Source: Deltaproteobacteria bacterium (GTDB lineage Bacteria; Myxococcota_A; UBA9160; UBA4427). From it: DNA of 10,662 nucleotides. Positions within the stretch are counted from its first letter, which is position 1; each line of letters opens with the position of its first letter. Where the stretch lies: the NCBI GenBank assembly GCA_011051925.1, contig DRKE01000173.1, forward strand, positions 1-10,662, read 5' to 3'. Both the position numbers and the translations under genes were made by a program. The notes beneath the pieces were generated by a model. It searched no databases and had not been told where the DNA came from. It saw nothing but the letters and a program-made list of their open reading frames with translations. Positions 1 through 7,019 of the stretch are shown here, in pieces.

Positions 1-1013
1 ACATCACCTTCCGGACCGCGGCAGCCACGCTCACGGCACTCTTCATCTCCTTCATCGTCGGCCCCTGGCTGATCCGACGCCTGGGCGCCCTCCGCGTCGG
101 CCAGCCGATCCGCGAAATCGGTCCGGATCATGCGGCCAAGGCGGGAACGCCGACGATGGGGGGATTGCTGATCCTCCTCTCGACGATCCTCTCCGTCCTG
201 CTGTGGGCCGACCTCACGAATTCGCTCGTCTGGATCGTGATCGGGCTGACGACCGGCTACGGAATCCTCGGATTCATCGACGACTACCAGAAGGTCGTGC
301 GCCGGAACAGCGACGGCATTTCCGCCAGGACCAAGCTCCTCTGGCAGGTGATTCTCGCCTTCGGCGTCGCGGTCGCGATCTATACGAACCCGGCCTTCGA
401 CCAGGAGCTCGCCGTCCCCTTCTTCAAGAATTTCACGCCCAATCTCGGTTGGTTCTACGTTCCCCTCGCGACGTTCATCATCGTCGCGGCCTCGAACGGC
501 GTCAATCTGACCGACGGGCTCGACGGGCTCGCGATCGGACCCGTGATGATTTCGGCGGGGACCTTCCTGCTGCTTTCGTATGCCGCGGGACACGCGGGCA
601 TCGCCGAGTATCTCCAGATCAAGAACGTGCCCGGCGCGGGACAGCTCGCGATCTTCTGCGGCGCACTCGTCGGCGGAGGACTCGGCTTCCTCTGGTTCAA
701 CGCGTCTCCGGCCGAGCTCTTCATGGGCGACGTCGGATCGCTCGCTCTCGGGGGTGCGCTGGGAACGATCGCCGTCCTGATCCGTCAGGAGATCCTGCTC
801 GCGGTCGTCGGCGGCATCTTCGTGATCGAAACGCTTTCGGTGATCATCCAGGTCATCGGATTCAAGTTGACGGGGAAGCGCGTCTTTCGCATGGCGCCCA
901 TCCACCATCATTTCGAGCAGCTCGGCTGGCCCGAACAGAAGATCGTCGTCCGCTTCTGGATCATCTCGATCATCCTGGGGCTGGTGGCGCTTTCGTCGCT
1001 GAAGCTGCGCTGA
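1..1013 (+). CDS. mraY: Phospho-MurNAc-pentapeptide transferase MraY (5' partial)
   Basis: Integral membrane enzyme that transfers phospho-MurNAc-pentapeptide from UDP to undecaprenyl phosphate, making lipid I on the inner face of the cytoplasmic membrane. The reading frame is open from base 3, so the start lies outside the window; 336 residues are visible and roughly 22-24 N-terminal residues are missing compared with the 360-residue E. coli protein. Visible family signatures, in order, are KAGTPTMGG, the Mg-binding DDY motif at about visible residues 93-95, NLTDGLDGLA at about 168-177, FMGDVGSLALGG with the third catalytic Asp, and the MAPIHHHFE loop. Several hydrophobic helices separate them. 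The sequence follows E. coli MraY closely throughout, so the call is very secure. An internal ATG at 156 is not the start, because conserved family sequence continues upstream of it. murD follows after 37 bases. Confidence 0.98.
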   Translation, partial: ITFRTAAATLTALFISFIVGPWLIRRLGALRVGQPIREIGPDHAAKAGTPTMGGLLILLSTILSVLLWADLTNSLVWIVIGLTTGYGILGFIDDYQKVVRRNSDGISARTKLLWQVILAFGVAVAIYTNPAFDQELAVPFFKNFTPNLGWFYVPLATFIIVAASNGVNLTDGLDGLAIGPVMISAGTFLLLSYAAGHAGIAEYLQIKNVPGAGQLAIFCGALVGGGLGFLWFNASPAELFMGDVGSLALGGALGTIAVLIRQEILLAVVGGIFVIETLSVIIQVIGFKLTGKRVFRMAPIHHHFEQLGWPEQKIVVRFWIISIILGLVALSSLKLR

Positions 1014-1018
1014 AAAGG

Positions 1019-1033
1019 CCGCGCCCGGCGCGG
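1019..1033 (+). other. GC hairpin in the mraY-murD gap
   Basis: CCGCGC (1019-1024) pairs perfectly with GCGCGG (1028-1033) around a three-base CCG loop. A G-U pair could add a seventh step. No T-run follows, so it is not an intrinsic terminator. It sits five bases upstream of the murD Shine-Dalgarno sequence and could affect mRNA stability or ribosome reinitiation after mraY. Its function is unknown, and in DNA this GC-rich a 6-bp stem may arise by chance. Confidence 0.4.
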
Positions 1034-1037
1034 TGTC

Positions 1038-1043
1038 GGAGAG
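1038..1043 (+). promoter_or_regulatory. Shine-Dalgarno sequence that sets the murD start
   Basis: GGAGAG lies seven bases upstream of ATG 1051. It overlaps the first codons that would be used from the alternative GTG at 1033, and so it favours the ATG. The start choice also fits the usual MurD N-terminus, which has only a few residues before the Rossmann-like LGLGVSG motif. Confidence 0.75.
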
Positions 1044-1050
1044 TCGGAGA

Positions 1051-2385
1051 ATGGAGTTCGAGGGGCGGAGCGTCCTCGTGCTGGGACTGGGAGTGTCCGG
1101 ACACTCCGCGGCGCGATTCTGTGCGTCGCGGGGCGCACGCGTCGTCGCGGCCGACGAGCGCGCCCGGGAATCGATTCCCGGGCTGGACGCCCTGCCCGCG
1201 TCGATCGAACTCCGTCTCGGCGCCCCCTTCCCCGAACTCGGCGACTTCGATCTCGTCGTGCCGAGCCCCGGCATCCCGGCGGACCGCTGGGCCGGACGCG
1301 CCCGCCGGGTCTGGGGGGACATCGAACTCTGCTACCGGGCCCTGCCGATCCCGATCCTCGCCGTGACCGGCACGAACGGGAAATCGACGGTCGTCCGCCT
1401 GATCGAAGCGATGGCGCAGGCCGCGGGGCTGCGGGCGCGGGCCGCGGGCAATCTCGGCGTGCCGGCGCTCGAACTCGTGGGGCAGCCCCTCGACATCGCG
1501 ATTCTCGAGGTTTCGTCCTTCCAGCTGGAAAGCGTCGACGCGTTCCGGCCTCGGACCGCCCTTTTCTTGAATCTCAGCCCGGACCATCTCGATCGGCATG
1601 GGGATCTCGAAGGCTATCTCGCGACCAAGGCGCGAATCTTCGCGCGTCAGGGTGCGGGAGATTCCGCCATCCTGAACGGAGACGATGCCCGCATCCGCGA
1701 TCTCGGCCTTCCGGGTTCCGTGGAGCGGCTCGAGTTCCGACGTCGCCATGCCGTCGAGGCGGGCGCCTGGCTCGACGGACGGAACGCGATCGTCCGCCGG
1801 CAGGGAAGACGGGAAACCGTTCGCCTTCTCGAGGGCCGATTCGGCGGGTCGGGACAGGACGACAACCTGCTCGCGGCATTGCTCGCCGTCGCGACCCTCG
1901 ATGTGGATCTGCGGATCGCGACGACGGCCCTCGCGGATTTCGAGGGGTTGCCGCACCGAAGCGAATCCGTCGGCGAGATCGCGGGGATCCGATTCATCGA
2001 CGATTCGAAAGCCACGAACGTCGGGGCCGCGATCCGGGCGCTCGAGTCCGTCGAGGGGCCGATCCTCTGGATCGCCGGCGGAAGGCACAAGGGAGGCGAT
2101 CTGTCCCGTCTCGCCGACTGCGCCGCCGCCCGGGTCCGGCGGGCCTTCCTGATCGGCGAAGCGGCGGACGAATTCGCCGACGCGCTCGAGGGCCGCATTC
2201 CCGTCGAACGGGTCGGTGATCTCGAAAAGGCCGTCGAACGCGCAGCCGGATCGGCTCACGCGGGAGAGAGTGTCCTGCTCGCGCCCGCCTGCGCGAGCTT
2301 CGACCAGTTCGAGAATTTCGAGGACCGCGGACGGCGCTTCCAGAGCGCGGTTCGCGCACTCGAAGCCACGGGGGGAATGCGATGA
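1051..2385 (+). CDS. murD: UDP-N-acetylmuramoyl-L-alanine--D-glutamate ligase MurD
   Basis: Cytoplasmic ATP-dependent ligase that adds D-Glu to UDP-MurNAc-L-Ala. The protein is 444 residues, close to the 438 of E. coli MurD. Domain 1 has a Rossmann-like start (LGLGVSG, residues 11-17) and VPSPGIP (70-76). The central ATPase has the P-loop TGTNGKST (106-113), SSFQLE (155-160), NLSPDHLDRH (174-183) and the Lys of ATKARIF (191-197), which by position is the carbamylated Lys. The C-terminal domain has HRSE (302-305), DDSKATN (317-323), GGRHKGGD (343-350) and APACASFDQF (411-420). The family HN..N.LAA motif after the P-loop domain is altered to QDDNLLAA (269-276), losing the His-Asn pair. The start at ATG 1051 is chosen over GTG 1033 on Shine-Dalgarno spacing. 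The stop overlaps the ftsW start as ATGA, which implies coupled translation. Confidence 0.97.
   Translation: MEFEGRSVLVLGLGVSGHSAARFCASRGARVVAADERARESIPGLDALPASIELRLGAPFPELGDFDLVVPSPGIPADRWAGRARRVWGDIELCYRALPIPILAVTGTNGKSTVVRLIEAMAQAAGLRARAAGNLGVPALELVGQPLDIAILEVSSFQLESVDAFRPRTALFLNLSPDHLDRHGDLEGYLATKARIFARQGAGDSAILNGDDARIRDLGLPGSVERLEFRRRHAVEAGAWLDGRNAIVRRQGRRETVRLLEGRFGGSGQDDNLLAALLAVATLDVDLRIATTALADFEGLPHRSESVGEIAGIRFIDDSKATNVGAAIRALESVEGPILWIAGGRHKGGDLSRLADCAAARVRRAFLIGEAADEFADALEGRIPVERVGDLEKAVERAAGSAHAGESVLLAPACASFDQFENFEDRGRRFQSAVRALEATGGMR
2370..2375 (+). promoter_or_regulatory. Run-of-six-G Shine-Dalgarno sequence of ftsW
   Basis: GGGGGG ends six bases before ATG 2382, inside the last murD codons. 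Five of the Gs can pair with the CCUCC anti-Shine-Dalgarno core if the central position forms a G-U wobble. The same arrangement recurs before murB, ftsA and ftsZ. Confidence 0.6.
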
Positions 2386-3536
2386 CTTCGGCGTCGAAGC
2401 CTTCCGAGGGCGGCGGGATCAACTCGGGCATCGCGATCGCGACGGCGCTTCTCGTCGCGATGGGCGTCGTGATGAGTTACAGCGCGACTGCCGCGCTCGC
2501 CCTCGACAGCCGATTTCCCCCCCTCTTCTTCGACCATCTGGTCGGACTCGCGATGGGGATTGCCGCCGGATCGGTCGCCTATGCCGCACCCCCCGGTGCG
2601 CTTCGACGCCTCGCCCTTCCCATCTGGCTGCTCGGCGTGGTCCTCCTCGGCCTCACGTTCCTCTTCGGCGTCGAGGTCAACGGCGCGCGACGCTGGATCG
2701 AGGTTCCGGGTTCGGGCATCCGCTTCCAACCCGGGGAGATCGCCAAGCTCGCGACCCTGATGGCCGTCGCGGCATGGCTCTCCCGGAAGGACGACCGCCG
2801 CGAACTCTCGACGCGCCGCTCCGTCGAAGCGGCGGGCATCGCGCTGCTTCCGGCGGGACTGCTGTTGCTGCAACCGGATCTCGGCAATGCCGTCGTCCTG
2901 GTCGCGCTCTCGGCGATCCTCCTCTTCATCGCGGGAACGCCCTGGCCCCGCTTCGTGCTGCCCGGCGCCGCGGGCGTGGCCCTCGTTGCCGTCTACGTCG
3001 CGACGAACGACTACGCCTGGCGACGCGTCATGGGGTTCCTCGACCCCTTCCGTGAAGCGCGGGGTGCCGGATGGCAACTCGTCCAATCCTATGTCGCCTT
3101 CGGGCAGGGTGGACTGCTCGGGCAGGGACTCGGCAACGGACGACAGAAGCTCGACTACCTGCCCGAGGTCCACACGGATTTCGTCCTCGCATTGATCGCC
3201 GAGGAACTCGGTCTCGTCGGTGTCCTCTTCGTCCTGGGAGCGTTCGCCGCCCTCTGGGCCGCGGGTACGCGGGTCGCCCGCCGTTCGCGAGACCGCTTCG
3301 ACATGCTCTGCGCCTTCGGGATGGTTTCACTCCTCACGATTCCGGCCTTCCTGAACGCCGCAGTCGTGATGGGACTCGTTCCGACCAAGGGTCTCACCCT
3401 TCCCTTCCTCTCCTACGGTCGGACCTCGCTGGTCGTGAGCTGCCTCGCACTCGGCATCCTGCTCGGCATCGCACGCCGCTACCCGGCTCCGACGAGCGGA
3501 CATCCGGGCTCCGAAGCGGGCAGGGAGGCGCGATGA
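2382..3536 (+). CDS. ftsW: Septal peptidoglycan glycosyltransferase FtsW (SEDS family)
   Basis: Polytopic inner-membrane SEDS glycosyltransferase that polymerises lipid II during division together with a class B penicillin-binding protein. It is 384 residues with many hydrophobic helices and short loops. SEDS signatures in order are NGARRWI (100-106), FQPGEIAKL (115-123), QPDLG (164-168), the extracellular loop with FLDPF and AFGQGGLLGQGLGNG, VHTDFVLALIAEELG (263-277) with the predicted catalytic Asp at 266, and GLVPTKGLTLPFLSYG (331-346). The motif then reads SYGRTSL, with Arg347 where the family normally has Gly (SYGGSSL or SYGGTSL). FtsW rather than RodA is inferred from the position between murD and murG. 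The start is the ATG overlapping the murD stop (ATGA), with a G-run Shine-Dalgarno sequence. A short polar C-terminal tail (about 368-384) runs into the murG start. Confidence 0.95.
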   Translation: MTSASKPSEGGGINSGIAIATALLVAMGVVMSYSATAALALDSRFPPLFFDHLVGLAMGIAAGSVAYAAPPGALRRLALPIWLLGVVLLGLTFLFGVEVNGARRWIEVPGSGIRFQPGEIAKLATLMAVAAWLSRKDDRRELSTRRSVEAAGIALLPAGLLLLQPDLGNAVVLVALSAILLFIAGTPWPRFVLPGAAGVALVAVYVATNDYAWRRVMGFLDPFREARGAGWQLVQSYVAFGQGGLLGQGLGNGRQKLDYLPEVHTDFVLALIAEELGLVGVLFVLGAFAALWAAGTRVARRSRDRFDMLCAFGMVSLLTIPAFLNAAVVMGLVPTKGLTLPFLSYGRTSLVVSCLALGILLGIARRYPAPTSGHPGSEAGREAR

Positions 3537-4672
3537 CGAAACGCTGGATCATCGCGGGCGGCGGAACGGGTGGACACGTCACGCCCGCCCTCGCACTCGG
3601 CGAAGCCATCGCCGAACGCGGGGACGAGATCCTCTTCGTGGGCTCCTCCCACGGTCTCGAGTCCCGGCTCGTCCCCGAGGCGGGGTTCCGGCTCGAGCTC
3701 ATGCCCAGCGAACAGTTCATGGGCCGAAACCTCCCGGGCCGGTTGCGGGGCGGCGTGTCGATCCTCCGCAGCGTCGGCACCGCGCGAGGGATCCTGCGCC
3801 GATTCCGGGCGGATGCCGTTCTCTCCGTCGGAGGCTATGCGGCGATGCCCACGGCCCTGGCGGCCTGGATGGCGCGATGCCCTCTCTTCCTGGTCGAGCC
3901 GAACGCGATTCCCGGACGCGTGAACCGATTGACGGCCCGTCTCGCACGGATCGTTTTCGTGGGATTCGAGGCGACCCGCGACGCGCTGCCCAGCGGCACG
4001 AGGAGCGTGTGTCTCGGTGTCCCGCTCCGACGGGCCCTGCGTCGGGCCTTTGCCGGGGAACGGAAGACGGAGCTGCCGGGGAGTCCCCTCCGCATCCTGG
4101 TCTTCGGAGGCAGTCAGGGATCGCGGCAGCTGAACGAAGTCGTGCCCGAGGCCCTCTCGCGACTCGCGCGGAACGCCGTCGAAGTCTTCCACCAGACCGG
4201 AGAGGCGGACCGCGAATCCGTCGCGAAGCGTTATGCCGAACTCGGCATTCCGGCCGAGATCACCGCCTTCGAAAGAGACATGCCCGGTCGCTATGCCTGG
4301 GCCGATCTCGCGATCTGCCGGGCCGGCGCACTCACCATCGCCGAGCTCGCCCTCGCGGGCATGCCCGCGCTCCTGGTGCCCTACCCCTTCGCCGCGGACG
4401 ACCATCAGACCGCCAATGCCAGGGCTCTCGAAGAAGCCGGTGCGGCACGCTGCCTGGATCCGCGGCCCCTCGATCCGACGGCCCTCGCCCAGGCCATCGC
4501 CGAATTGATCGCCTCCCCGGGCCGCCTCGTACTGATGCGGGAAGCGGCCGCCCGTCTGGCACGTCCGGACGCGGCCAACGCGATCGTCGAACATTGCCGA
4601 ACCGATCTCGATCCCCGTTCCGCCGGACCCGTAGCGACCCCCGAGGAGGCTCCGTCATGCAGCAACGACTGA
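3533..4672 (+). CDS. murG: UDP-GlcNAc:lipid I GlcNAc transferase MurG
   Basis: Peripheral membrane GT-B glycosyltransferase that adds GlcNAc to lipid I to make lipid II, the substrate of FtsW. It is 379 residues against 355 in E. coli. The N-terminal domain has GGGTGGH (9-15) and SVGGYAAMP (about 98-106). The C-terminal domain has GGSQGSRQLN (about 192-201), HQTGE, the RAGALTIAE donor-binding region (about 263-271) and the DDHQTANA motif (about 289-296). The usual HEQNA motif reads VEPNA (about 121-125), so its His and Gln are replaced. The last 20 or so residues are polar and low in complexity, and they appear to be an added tail that carries the murC ribosome binding site and start. GGGAGG (3523-3528) precedes ATG 3533, which overlaps the ftsW stop as ATGA. 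The reading frame is open far upstream, but that region is ftsW read in another frame. Confidence 0.97.
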   Translation: MTKRWIIAGGGTGGHVTPALALGEAIAERGDEILFVGSSHGLESRLVPEAGFRLELMPSEQFMGRNLPGRLRGGVSILRSVGTARGILRRFRADAVLSVGGYAAMPTALAAWMARCPLFLVEPNAIPGRVNRLTARLARIVFVGFEATRDALPSGTRSVCLGVPLRRALRRAFAGERKTELPGSPLRILVFGGSQGSRQLNEVVPEALSRLARNAVEVFHQTGEADRESVAKRYAELGIPAEITAFERDMPGRYAWADLAICRAGALTIAELALAGMPALLVPYPFAADDHQTANARALEEAGAARCLDPRPLDPTALAQAIAELIASPGRLVLMREAAARLARPDAANAIVEHCRTDLDPRSAGPVATPEEAPSCSND

Positions 4673-6054
4673 GCCGTCTCCACTTCGTGGGCATCGGCGG
4701 GATCGGCATGGCCGCCCTCGCCGAACTCCTTCACGGCCAGGGCGTCGGGATCTCGGGATCGGACCTCATGGCGGGTGCGACGGTCGAACGACTGCGCAGC
4801 CTCGGCATTCCGGTCGGGCTCGGGCACGACCCGCGCCTTCTCGGCAAGGCCGAAGCGGTCATCCGCTCCTCGGCGATCCCCGACGACAATCCCGAACTGG
4901 TAGCCGCCCGGAAGAAGGGGATCCCGATCGTCGGCCGGGGCGCGTTGCTCGCGGAGATCATGCGGACGAAGGACGGGATCGCCATCGCCGGTTCCCACGG
5001 CAAGACGACCACGACCGCCATGACCGCGCATCTGCTCGATTTCGCGGGCCTCGATCCGACGGCCCTGATCGGAGGTCGGGTTCCCCGACCCGATGGGTCG
5101 GCGAGTCCCCTGATTCCGGGTCGGGGGGAGCTGCTCGTGGCCGAGGTCGACGAGAGCGACGGGTCGTTCCTGCTGACGCGACCGACCCTCGCCATCGTCA
5201 CGAACGCGGATCCCGAGCATCTCGACCACCATGGCACCCGGGCACGCCTGCTCGACGCCTTCGTCGAATTCGCCGACTCCGTCCCGCCCCACGGCGCGGC
5301 GATTCTCGGAATCGACCATCCCGGAATCAGCGAGATCGCACCCCGCATCAAGGCGCGACAGATCCGCTTCGGAACCGGTCCCGATACGGAGATCCGGGCC
5401 GAAACGATCGAGTCCACCCCCGGCGGCCAGCGCTGCCGCGTCCGCCTTCATGCCGGAGACACGTTCGAGTTCGAACTCCCCATGCCCGGAAGGCACAACA
5501 TACTGAACGCGCTGGCAGCGATCGCGGTCGGTCTCGAGAAAGGCATCTCCCCGACCCTCCTGGCAGCAGCACTCGCCACGTTCCGCGGCGTATCACGCCG
5601 ATTCGAACGGAAGGGCGCCGCCCGCGGCGTCGAGGTCATCGACGACTATGCCCATCATCCCGCCGAGATCCGGGCCACCCTGGCCGCGGCGCGCAGTGTC
5701 CATCCGGGCCCGATCACGGCGATCTTCCAGCCCCATCGCTATACCCGCACCCGCGATTGCTGGGAAGATTTCGGGACGGCCTTCGAGACCGCAGACCGGG
5801 TCATCCTGAGCGACATCTACCCGGCGAGCGAAGACCCGATCGAGGGCATCGACGCCGAGAAGCTGGCCGCCACGATTCGAGAAGCCGGCCACCCGGACGT
5901 GCATTTCGGCCATTCCCTCGACGAGATCCTCCGAACCTGGCCCGCTCGATTCGAGTCGGGCGATCTCGTCCTGACACTCGGAGCGGGGGATGTCGCGGGG
6001 CTGGGCCCCGAACTCCTCGCGGCCCTCGAGGGATCTCCGGGGGGACACTCATGA
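4657..6054 (+). CDS. murC: UDP-N-acetylmuramate--L-alanine ligase MurC
   Basis: Cytoplasmic ATP-dependent ligase that adds L-Ala, the first stem-peptide residue, to UDP-MurNAc. It is 465 residues against 491 in E. coli. Domain 1 has the UDP-binding GIGGIGM (12-18) and SGSD (33-36). The ATPase domain has AGSHGKTTTT (111-120), EVDESDGSF (163-171), TNADPEHLDHHG (182-193) and PGRHNILNA (277-285), which is the HN..NA motif in normal form. The C-terminal domain has GVSRRFE (311-317), DDYAHHPAE (329-337), FQPHRYTRT (357-365) and LGAGD (441-445). An ideal GAGGAGG lies seven bases before ATG 4657, inside the murG tail, giving a 16-base overlap with murG. Its position after murG and before murB is a common dcw order. 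All catalytic motifs look intact. Confidence 0.98.
   Translation: MQQRLSRLHFVGIGGIGMAALAELLHGQGVGISGSDLMAGATVERLRSLGIPVGLGHDPRLLGKAEAVIRSSAIPDDNPELVAARKKGIPIVGRGALLAEIMRTKDGIAIAGSHGKTTTTAMTAHLLDFAGLDPTALIGGRVPRPDGSASPLIPGRGELLVAEVDESDGSFLLTRPTLAIVTNADPEHLDHHGTRARLLDAFVEFADSVPPHGAAILGIDHPGISEIAPRIKARQIRFGTGPDTEIRAETIESTPGGQRCRVRLHAGDTFEFELPMPGRHNILNALAAIAVGLEKGISPTLLAAALATFRGVSRRFERKGAARGVEVIDDYAHHPAEIRATLAAARSVHPGPITAIFQPHRYTRTRDCWEDFGTAFETADRVILSDIYPASEDPIEGIDAEKLAATIREAGHPDVHFGHSLDEILRTWPARFESGDLVLTLGAGDVAGLGPELLAALEGSPGGHS
6039..6044 (+). promoter_or_regulatory. Run-of-six-G Shine-Dalgarno sequence of murB
   Basis: GGGGGG ends six bases before ATG 6051, within the last codons of murC. It supports the ATG overlapping the murC stop rather than the out-of-frame ATG at 6058. 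Confidence 0.6.
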
Positions 6055-7019
6055 TCGATGCCGCGGCCCGATTGGCCCTCGAATCACACCTCGACGATCG
6101 GATCGAATTCGACGCGCCCCTGGCGCGCCACACCTCGCTCCGGATCGGCGGCCCCGCCGATGCGATCGCGACTCCGGCGGATCGCGACGAGCTGGCCGCC
6201 ACCCTCGCGATCTGCGATGCCCATTCGATCCCGACCACGGTCCTGGGCGCCGGATTCAACGTGCTGATCCGGGAGGGCGGCATCCGGGGCCTCGTCCTCC
6301 GACTCAAGAAGCTCCGCGAAGTCGAACGCCGGGGACAGGATCTGATCGCGGTCGAAGCCGGCGCTTCCCACGCGACGATCACGCGATTCTGTGTCGACCA
6401 CGCTCTCAGCGGCCTCGAGTTCGCCGCCGGGATCCCCGGCACCCTGGGAGGCTGGCTGGCGATGAACGCGGGCATCGGGGTCCGGGAGATGAAGGATGTC
6501 GTCCACGAGATCGACCTCCTCGATCGGCGCGGCATGGCCCTTCCGACCCTCCCACGCGACCGACTCGATTTCCGTTACCGGGCCCTTCACGGGCTCGAGC
6601 CCGGCTCGATCCTCGTCGCCGCCCGCCTTCGCGTCACACCCGGCGACCGCGCCCGCATCCGGGAGGAGATCGACCGGTTGCTCGAGTCCCGACGGGCCAC
6701 CCAGCCGATCGACATCCCCAGCTGCGGTTCGGTCTTCCGGAATCCGCCGGGTGATCACGCAGGCCGCCTGATCGAAGCGGCGGGCCTGAAGGGCCTCCGC
6801 GAAGGCGCCGCACAGATCTCGCCGGTGCACGCGAACTTCATCGTCAACCATGGCGGAGCGACCGCCTCGGATGTCCTGCGATTGATCGACCGGGCGCGAC
6901 GCGCGGTCGCCGACGAGACGGGCATCGTCCTCGAGACCGAAGTGAAACTGCTGGGCACCCCGGCCCGAACGGCCTCTTTCGAGGAGGCGTGTGGAATCGC
7001 AGGAGGCAACGCATCATGA
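6051..7019 (+). CDS. murB: UDP-N-acetylenolpyruvoylglucosamine reductase MurB
   Basis: Cytoplasmic FAD- and NADPH-dependent reductase that converts UDP-GlcNAc-enolpyruvate to UDP-MurNAc, the substrate of MurC. It is 322 residues, close to the roughly 300 typical of type II enzymes and shorter than type I such as E. coli (342). FAD-binding signatures are TSLRIGGPAD (28-37), LGAGFNVLI (65-73, with Phe69 where Ser is usual) and AAGIPGTLGGWLAMNAG (125-141). Active-site elements are DFRYR (173-177), SCGSVFRNP (224-232) with the predicted proton-donor Ser at 227, and LETEVKLLG (294-302) with the expected catalytic Glu at 297. IEAAGLKG (241-248) and HANFIVNHGG (260-269) complete the pattern. ATG 6051 overlaps the murC stop (ATGA). 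The stop overlaps ftsQ in the same way, so no room is left for ddl between them. Confidence 0.97.
   Translation: MIDAAARLALESHLDDRIEFDAPLARHTSLRIGGPADAIATPADRDELAATLAICDAHSIPTTVLGAGFNVLIREGGIRGLVLRLKKLREVERRGQDLIAVEAGASHATITRFCVDHALSGLEFAAGIPGTLGGWLAMNAGIGVREMKDVVHEIDLLDRRGMALPTLPRDRLDFRYRALHGLEPGSILVAARLRVTPGDRARIREEIDRLLESRRATQPIDIPSCGSVFRNPPGDHAGRLIEAAGLKGLREGAAQISPVHANFIVNHGGATASDVLRLIDRARRAVADETGIVLETEVKLLGTPARTASFEEACGIAGGNAS

Noticed and set aside
1033..1050. GTG 1033 as the murD start
   Set aside because: It lies at the end of a GC hairpin, has no good Shine-Dalgarno sequence, and adds residues not typical of MurD. ATG 1051 has GGAGAG at ideal spacing.
970..2259. 429-residue open frame on the minus strand across murD
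   Set aside because: It lies entirely opposite a well-supported murD and has low-complexity Arg/Gly/Pro/Asp composition. It is a codon-bias shadow.
6989..7015. GTG 6989 or GTG 6991 as a start after GAGGAGG (6981-6987)
   Set aside because: The first is in the ftsQ frame but too close to the Shine-Dalgarno sequence. The second opens a frame that only becomes meaningful at ftsA. The AGGAGG at 7001-7006 with ATG 7016 is better.
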